Shown: positions 31,784 through 34,893 of the stretch, one piece after another
Position numbering within the stretch: the stretch's first letter is position 1
Layout of the letters: each line of letters starts with the position of its first letter
Assembly (NCBI GenBank): GCA_050698355.1
Contig: JBOHBN010000376.1
Coordinates: forward strand, 1 to 34,893
Origin: JBOHBN01 sp050698355
GTDB taxonomy: Bacteria > Actinomycetota > Actinomycetes > Streptosporangiales > WHST01
Direction of reading: 5' to 3'
DNA length: 34,893 nt
Translations under genes and position numbers: made by a program
The notes under the pieces: generated by a model
What the model saw: the letters and a program-made list of their open reading frames with translations, nothing else
What the model was told of the DNA's origin: nothing
The model's database searches: none

Positions 31784-33517
31784 CTATGAGCCGTATCCCG
31801 GGGGCGGGAGTGGAGGCCCGACCGTTCCATAGTCTTCTCGCGAGATGAAACGCTCGGGTGGCCACTGGATTCCCGGAAGTGGCCAGCTTTGCTGCGTCTT
31901 GTGAAGGAACCAGTCCGGAGGCTCGTAGACCGGAGGCTGCTGGTCGGGGGGAAGCAGACTTTCCCATTTGATGCTGCCGGAACGCTTCTTGAACTCGTCC
32001 TGGATTTCCCTCAAGATGTCGGGTTGGGTCGCGAGGTCGATCATCGTTGCCGCCAGGTATTTCGCCGCGCTGATCATCCCAGCGTGGGCGACGTGGGTCG
32101 CGGCGGTGGATACCACGTTCCACTGGTGGTTCGGCGTGCCCAGGGGTTTCGTCGTCGCTATGCATCCCAGGGTGGGGGTCTGCCAGCTGACCTCCGCCAC
32201 GTCGGTGGAGAAGGAGGCACCGCCCAGGTCGGGCGGCCGCAGCGGGATAATGTCTGTCGACAGTCCTTGGGAAGACACGCCCAGGCTTTTCTGGAGTTCT
32301 TTGGCCAGCGCCTGGTCGGCGTGGGAATGCCGCGGGGGCCCGATGGTGGTCATATTCTCGTGGAGCAACTCGGCGCCGACCTTGTTGCCCAGTTTGTTCC
32401 ACACGGCCGCGTGCACTGTTTTCACTACCGTGGTCTGCGTCGCGTGCGCGGCAGCCTCGGCGGCAGCGGCGATCTTGTCGAACAGCACTTGTACCCGGTC
32501 GGGGGAGGCCTCGCGGGCGTAGACCCACACGTGGGCGAGGTCGGGGATGACGTTGGGGGCTTCGCCGCCGTACACCACGGCGTAGTGGATCCGTCCGCTG
32601 CAGGAAACATTTTCCTCCCGCAGGAACTCCATCATGGCCGCCAGTTCCGACACGCCGTCCAGGGCGCTCTTGCTTCCCAGTGGGCTCCCCCCGTGTCCTC
32701 CGATGCCGAGAAAGGTGAAAACGCCCGAGATCAGCGCCAGGCTGGAGCCCCATCCCGTCGAGGTGACCGACGAGGGATGCCAGCCGATGAAGGTGTCCAA
32801 CCCGTCATAGGCGCCGGCACGTACGGCGTAGGTCTTGCCGACCAGTTGCTCTTCGCCGGCCGCGCCGAAGACCTTCACCGTGCCCGGCAGCCCGTGCCGA
32901 GTCATCGACCTGGCCGTGGCGATCGCGGCCGCCACCCCACCCGCGCCCAGGGTGTTGTGCGCGTCGCCGTGGCCGGGACCGTAGTACGGGCGATACGGGT
33001 CATCGACAAACCGGATGGGCTCATGTGTAGTCGCACCCGCCTTTTGCGACAGGCCCGGCAGCCCGTCACTTTCGGAGTTGAACCCGAGAACCGGCCCCCC
33101 GGTTCGGTGCTTATATGTCGCGACGAAGAAGGTCGGCATGCCACCGATACCCCATTCGACGCGGAAGCGGTTACGCTCCAGGAGCTTGGCCAAGGCAAGC
33201 TGGGAGTGCCATTCTTGCATCGATGTCTCGGCGTACTTCCAGATATCGTTGGCAAGTTCGATTATCTGTCTCTTATTGCGTTCGATCCACTGCAACGCGT
33301 CTCTTTTCGGGGCACTATCCCTAGCTCTCTTCTTTTGCGAAGTACCGGGAACATCTTCCTGGCGGCGGGTGTTTCCGTTATCAGCATTAGGCGCGAAGTA
33401 TGCACGAGATCCCGCCACGGCCCCCAAGCCAGCCGCCCCGGTAAAACCCATCATCTGACGCCTGCTCACATCGCCTGCGGGAAACCGCCCCATTATTTCG
33501 CGCTCATTGTCGCTCAT
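31784..33517 (-). CDS. Tat-signalled M20 amidohydrolase (AbgB-like)
   Basis: A 577-residue M20D-family metallopeptidase similar to the p-aminobenzoyl-glutamate hydrolase subunit AbgB. Metal-site motifs are GFNSESDGLP (145-154), GPGHGDAHNT (180-189) and GAAGEEQ (about 215), with a later HSHADQALAKEL and GGHGGSP dimerisation-type segment. A twin-arginine motif SRRQMMGFTG (18-27) and hydrophobic stretch suggest export by Tat, unlike cytoplasmic AbgB. ATG 33517 has GAGAGGGG upstream. The frame is intact and has more A/T-ending codons than most genes here. It has no AbgA partner and is flanked on both sides by transposase remnants, so it was probably acquired. The acyl-amino-acid substrate is unknown. 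Confidence 0.85.
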   Translation of the reverse strand: MSDNEREIMGRFPAGDVSRRQMMGFTGAAGLGAVAGSRAYFAPNADNGNTRRQEDVPGTSQKKRARDSAPKRDALQWIERNKRQIIELANDIWKYAETSMQEWHSQLALAKLLERNRFRVEWGIGGMPTFFVATYKHRTGGPVLGFNSESDGLPGLSQKAGATTHEPIRFVDDPYRPYYGPGHGDAHNTLGAGGVAAAIATARSMTRHGLPGTVKVFGAAGEEQLVGKTYAVRAGAYDGLDTFIGWHPSSVTSTGWGSSLALISGVFTFLGIGGHGGSPLGSKSALDGVSELAAMMEFLREENVSCSGRIHYAVVYGGEAPNVIPDLAHVWVYAREASPDRVQVLFDKIAAAAEAAAHATQTTVVKTVHAAVWNKLGNKVGAELLHENMTTIGPPRHSHADQALAKELQKSLGVSSQGLSTDIIPLRPPDLGGASFSTDVAEVSWQTPTLGCIATTKPLGTPNHQWNVVSTAATHVAHAGMISAAKYLAATMIDLATQPDILREIQDEFKKRSGSIKWESLLPPDQQPPVYEPPDWFLHKTQQSWPLPGIQWPPERFISREDYGTVGPPLPPPGYGS

Positions 33518-33679
33518 CCTGCTACCCCTCTCCCAGCCATGTCCAAGGCTCCTCGAGCGGCTAGGCCGATTGCCTCGCTCGCCGCTCCTCCGGCTGAGCC
33601 TCGACGATCTCGCGCATCTCGTCAGTGTAGGAGCCACTGTACGCGCCTCGATGGAAGCGAATCCAGATCACGGCAAAGT

Positions 33680-34215
33680 CGTGTGAGGCGGAGAATCTTG
33701 AGTGTCCTGCGGTCTCTGGCTGCCCAACGCACGCCGGCTGCGATGTTGGTGTGACTGGCCAGCCGGAAGGCGCTGATGACAAGGTTGCGCAGAGTAGCCA
33801 TCACCTGGGGCGCGGTGCCGGTGCGGACCTGGGAGTGGTCCTCCTCGAAGGTGACGTCGCGGACCCAGTGCACACGGTTCTCGATCTACCAGCGGCCGCG
33901 CAGTAGCGCGTCCAGGTGGCAGGTTCGGTTTGGTCCGGCAGTGAGACTGGTGATGCAGTAGGCAATCTCCTTGCGGGCGCGCTGTCCGTCCGACCGGTGT
34001 CGCGGCGAACCCGGAATACCTGAGCTGCATGGGGAAATCGATGCCGTCGGTCTCGGTGCGGGTCTTGACGCGGCTGGTGCGCTGCTCTGTGGGCGACGGC
34101 CGCTGTCCTGCGCCACGTGCTCGGCGCCGAAGTTGCCGACTGGACCCAACAGTGCCCGCTGCCACGAGGCGAACAAGCAGAGCTGGTTCGCCTTGACGGT
34201 GAACACATACTGCGG
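33680..34215 (-). pseudogene. ISAs1-family transposase remnant
   Basis: On the minus strand, VFTVKANQLCLF is followed by a degenerate middle part that hops through three frames (TETDGIDFP, then FPHAAQVFRVRRDTGR, then KEIAYCITSL). A TAG at 33886-33888 interrupts the frame, which then continues as IENRVHWVRDVTFEEDHSQV and ATLRNLVISAFRLA. These are the ordered motifs of ISAs1-type transposases. At least two frameshifts and one nonsense codon make it inactive. Confidence 0.8.
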
Positions 34216-34275
34216 AGTTCTGTGTTAAGGACGCTGGACTCGAGTTGCGACAATCCTTCGGCTGGAAACCGGAAT

Positions 34276-34491
34276 ATGCTAGATATCGCTCTTGTTGAGT
34301 CATTCGATGGAATGCTGAAGGTCGAGCGTGTGTATCGCACCGTGTACCCGACATCTAAACAAGCGGAGGAGTGTATTGGACGCTACATCGAGATGTTCTG
34401 CAATTGTCGGCGAATCCGCTCAAGACTCGGGCACCGCACATTGCACGAGGTCCGCACCGAGTACCTGAACGGCAGCTCGCGGCATGAATAA
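34276..34491 (+). pseudogene. IS3-family transposase (OrfB) C-terminal remnant
   Basis: About 71 residues, from LDIALVESFDGMLKVERVYR to CRRIRSRLGHRTLHEVRTEY, match the last part of the rve integrase core of IS3 OrfB (ALAESFFATLK, NxRRxHSALGY). The catalytic Glu before SF is present, but the rest of the protein is gone. The sequence AACTGTCCGGAAAAC at 34501 onward may be the element's right end. Confidence 0.75.
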
Positions 34492-34782
34492 CCATAACTC
34501 AACTGTCCGGAAAACGCGTGGCGGCCGATATCCGGACCACAGGCCACCCGATTTTCGGATGAACGTGATCAACCGGAACGATACTGCGCATGTCGACGAG
34601 GCTTGTCAGTCATTCTGGCCCTTGCAGGGACGTCTCGCAGGCTTGAAGATGGGGTTGAGGCCGCCCTCGCCAGGGCGCTATTGGTGTTACCCAAGGGCGA
34701 CCGCCGGCTTCCGGTCAGTACCTCAGCTCGCTATAGCGGGTTCAGGTACTGACAAGCCTCCGGTGAGATGTGCGCGGCACGT
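34492..34782. other. Gene-free stretch, probable IS end plus terminator
   Basis: No gene recognised. It starts with a possible IS3 right end (TGTCCGGAAAAC). It contains AACGTGATCAACCGG (34562-34576), which is also present in inverted orientation at 30915-30929, and ends with the palindrome described next. Confidence 0.4.
34714..34753. repeat. Palindrome centred on GCTATAGC
   Basis: Arms GTCAGTACCT and AGGTACTGAC pair perfectly, and the central CGCTATAGCG is also palindromic, with five unpaired positions on each side between them. It lies 30 bases beyond the stop of the minus-strand gene at 34783 and probably terminates it. The centre matches that of the 58-bp palindrome at 6035. Confidence 0.6.
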
Positions 34783-34893
34783 TCAGGCGTGCGCGGCCGG
34801 ACCGCCGAGCGCGGCGACGGGGCTGGCGAGTGCGGTGCCCGATCCGTCGCGGCGGCCGCGTTCGGCCGGCAGCTCGACCGCGACGCCGGAGGC
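34783..34893 (-). CDS. 3' end of an unidentified gene
   Basis: The minus strand is open from the window edge to a TGA at 34783-34785, giving 36 residues that end ALASPVAALGGPAAHA. Third-position GC bias fits a real gene and a palindrome follows as terminator. Too little is visible to name it. Confidence 0.4.
   Translation of the reverse strand, partial: ASGVAVELPAERGRRDGSGTALASPVAALGGPAAHA

Noticed and set aside
31889..33754. A 621-residue plus-strand open frame over the M20 peptidase
   Set aside because: It is rich in Arg and Gly with no recognisable domain, and the M20 motifs are on the other strand.

Overview
The window looks like the chromosome of a high-GC actinomycete. It has strongly GC-biased codons, many GTG starts, an HrdB-type principal sigma factor followed by a small zinc-ribbon protein and a second GyrB/ParE-like subunit, an RNase J, and Tat-type signal peptides. 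No tRNA, rRNA or CRISPR array was seen. Gene order and family assignments come from reading the sequence; no database search was run.

Layout. 1-6.1 kb: 3' part of RNase J, a VOC protein, acylphosphatase, an aldo/keto reductase, then a small leader ORF coupled to a GH4 glycosidase and a PfkB kinase. 6.1-14.6 kb: a PQQ locus. On the minus strand, in transcription order, lie a formaldehyde-dehydrogenase-like zinc enzyme, a cupredoxin-fold protein, a PQQ-dependent alcohol dehydrogenase, pqqA (41 aa), an attenuator-like hairpin, pqqC, pqqD, pqqE and a CaCA-type cation exchanger. A divergent GAF-LytTR regulator sits beside it. 14.6-21.4 kb: an ECF41/SigJ-type sigma factor with its divergent SDR gene, PolX, an FAD monooxygenase, a Tat-exported molybdoenzyme with cytochrome b partner, and a HhH-GPD protein. 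21.6-26.6 kb: hrdB-like sigma factor, zinc-ribbon protein, ParE-like topoisomerase and LOG protein. 26.5-30.8 kb: a LacI regulator and xylose-type sugar ABC importer. 30.8-34.9 kb: a decayed accessory region with remnants of four different transposases around an intact Tat-signalled M20 peptidase, then the 3' end of an unidentified gene.

The centre of interest is the PQQ locus. The dehydrogenase carries the adjacent-cysteine pair (Cys139-Cys140) and the metal/PQQ ligands Glu207, Asn274 and Asp317, plus an extra Asp319 two residues after the catalytic Asp. In characterised PQQ alcohol dehydrogenases that extra Asp marks lanthanide-dependent enzymes. Combined with a formaldehyde dehydrogenase, a cation exchanger and a dedicated regulator, this suggests a self-contained, possibly lanthanide-using route from a short alcohol through the aldehyde to the acid. 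Oddities: neither the dehydrogenase nor its cupredoxin-like neighbour has a visible signal peptide, no cytochrome c gene is present, pqqB and pqqF are absent, and PqqC has Met where Klebsiella PqqC has the oxygen-pocket His154.

A second theme is long palindromes. A perfect 58-bp palindrome at 6035-6092 has a decayed relative at 19339-19395 with the same outer arms. Further long inverted repeats lie at 23096-23182, about 30841-30930 and 34714-34753. Those with clear gene context lie between or downstream of genes and probably act as terminators or as REP-like elements.
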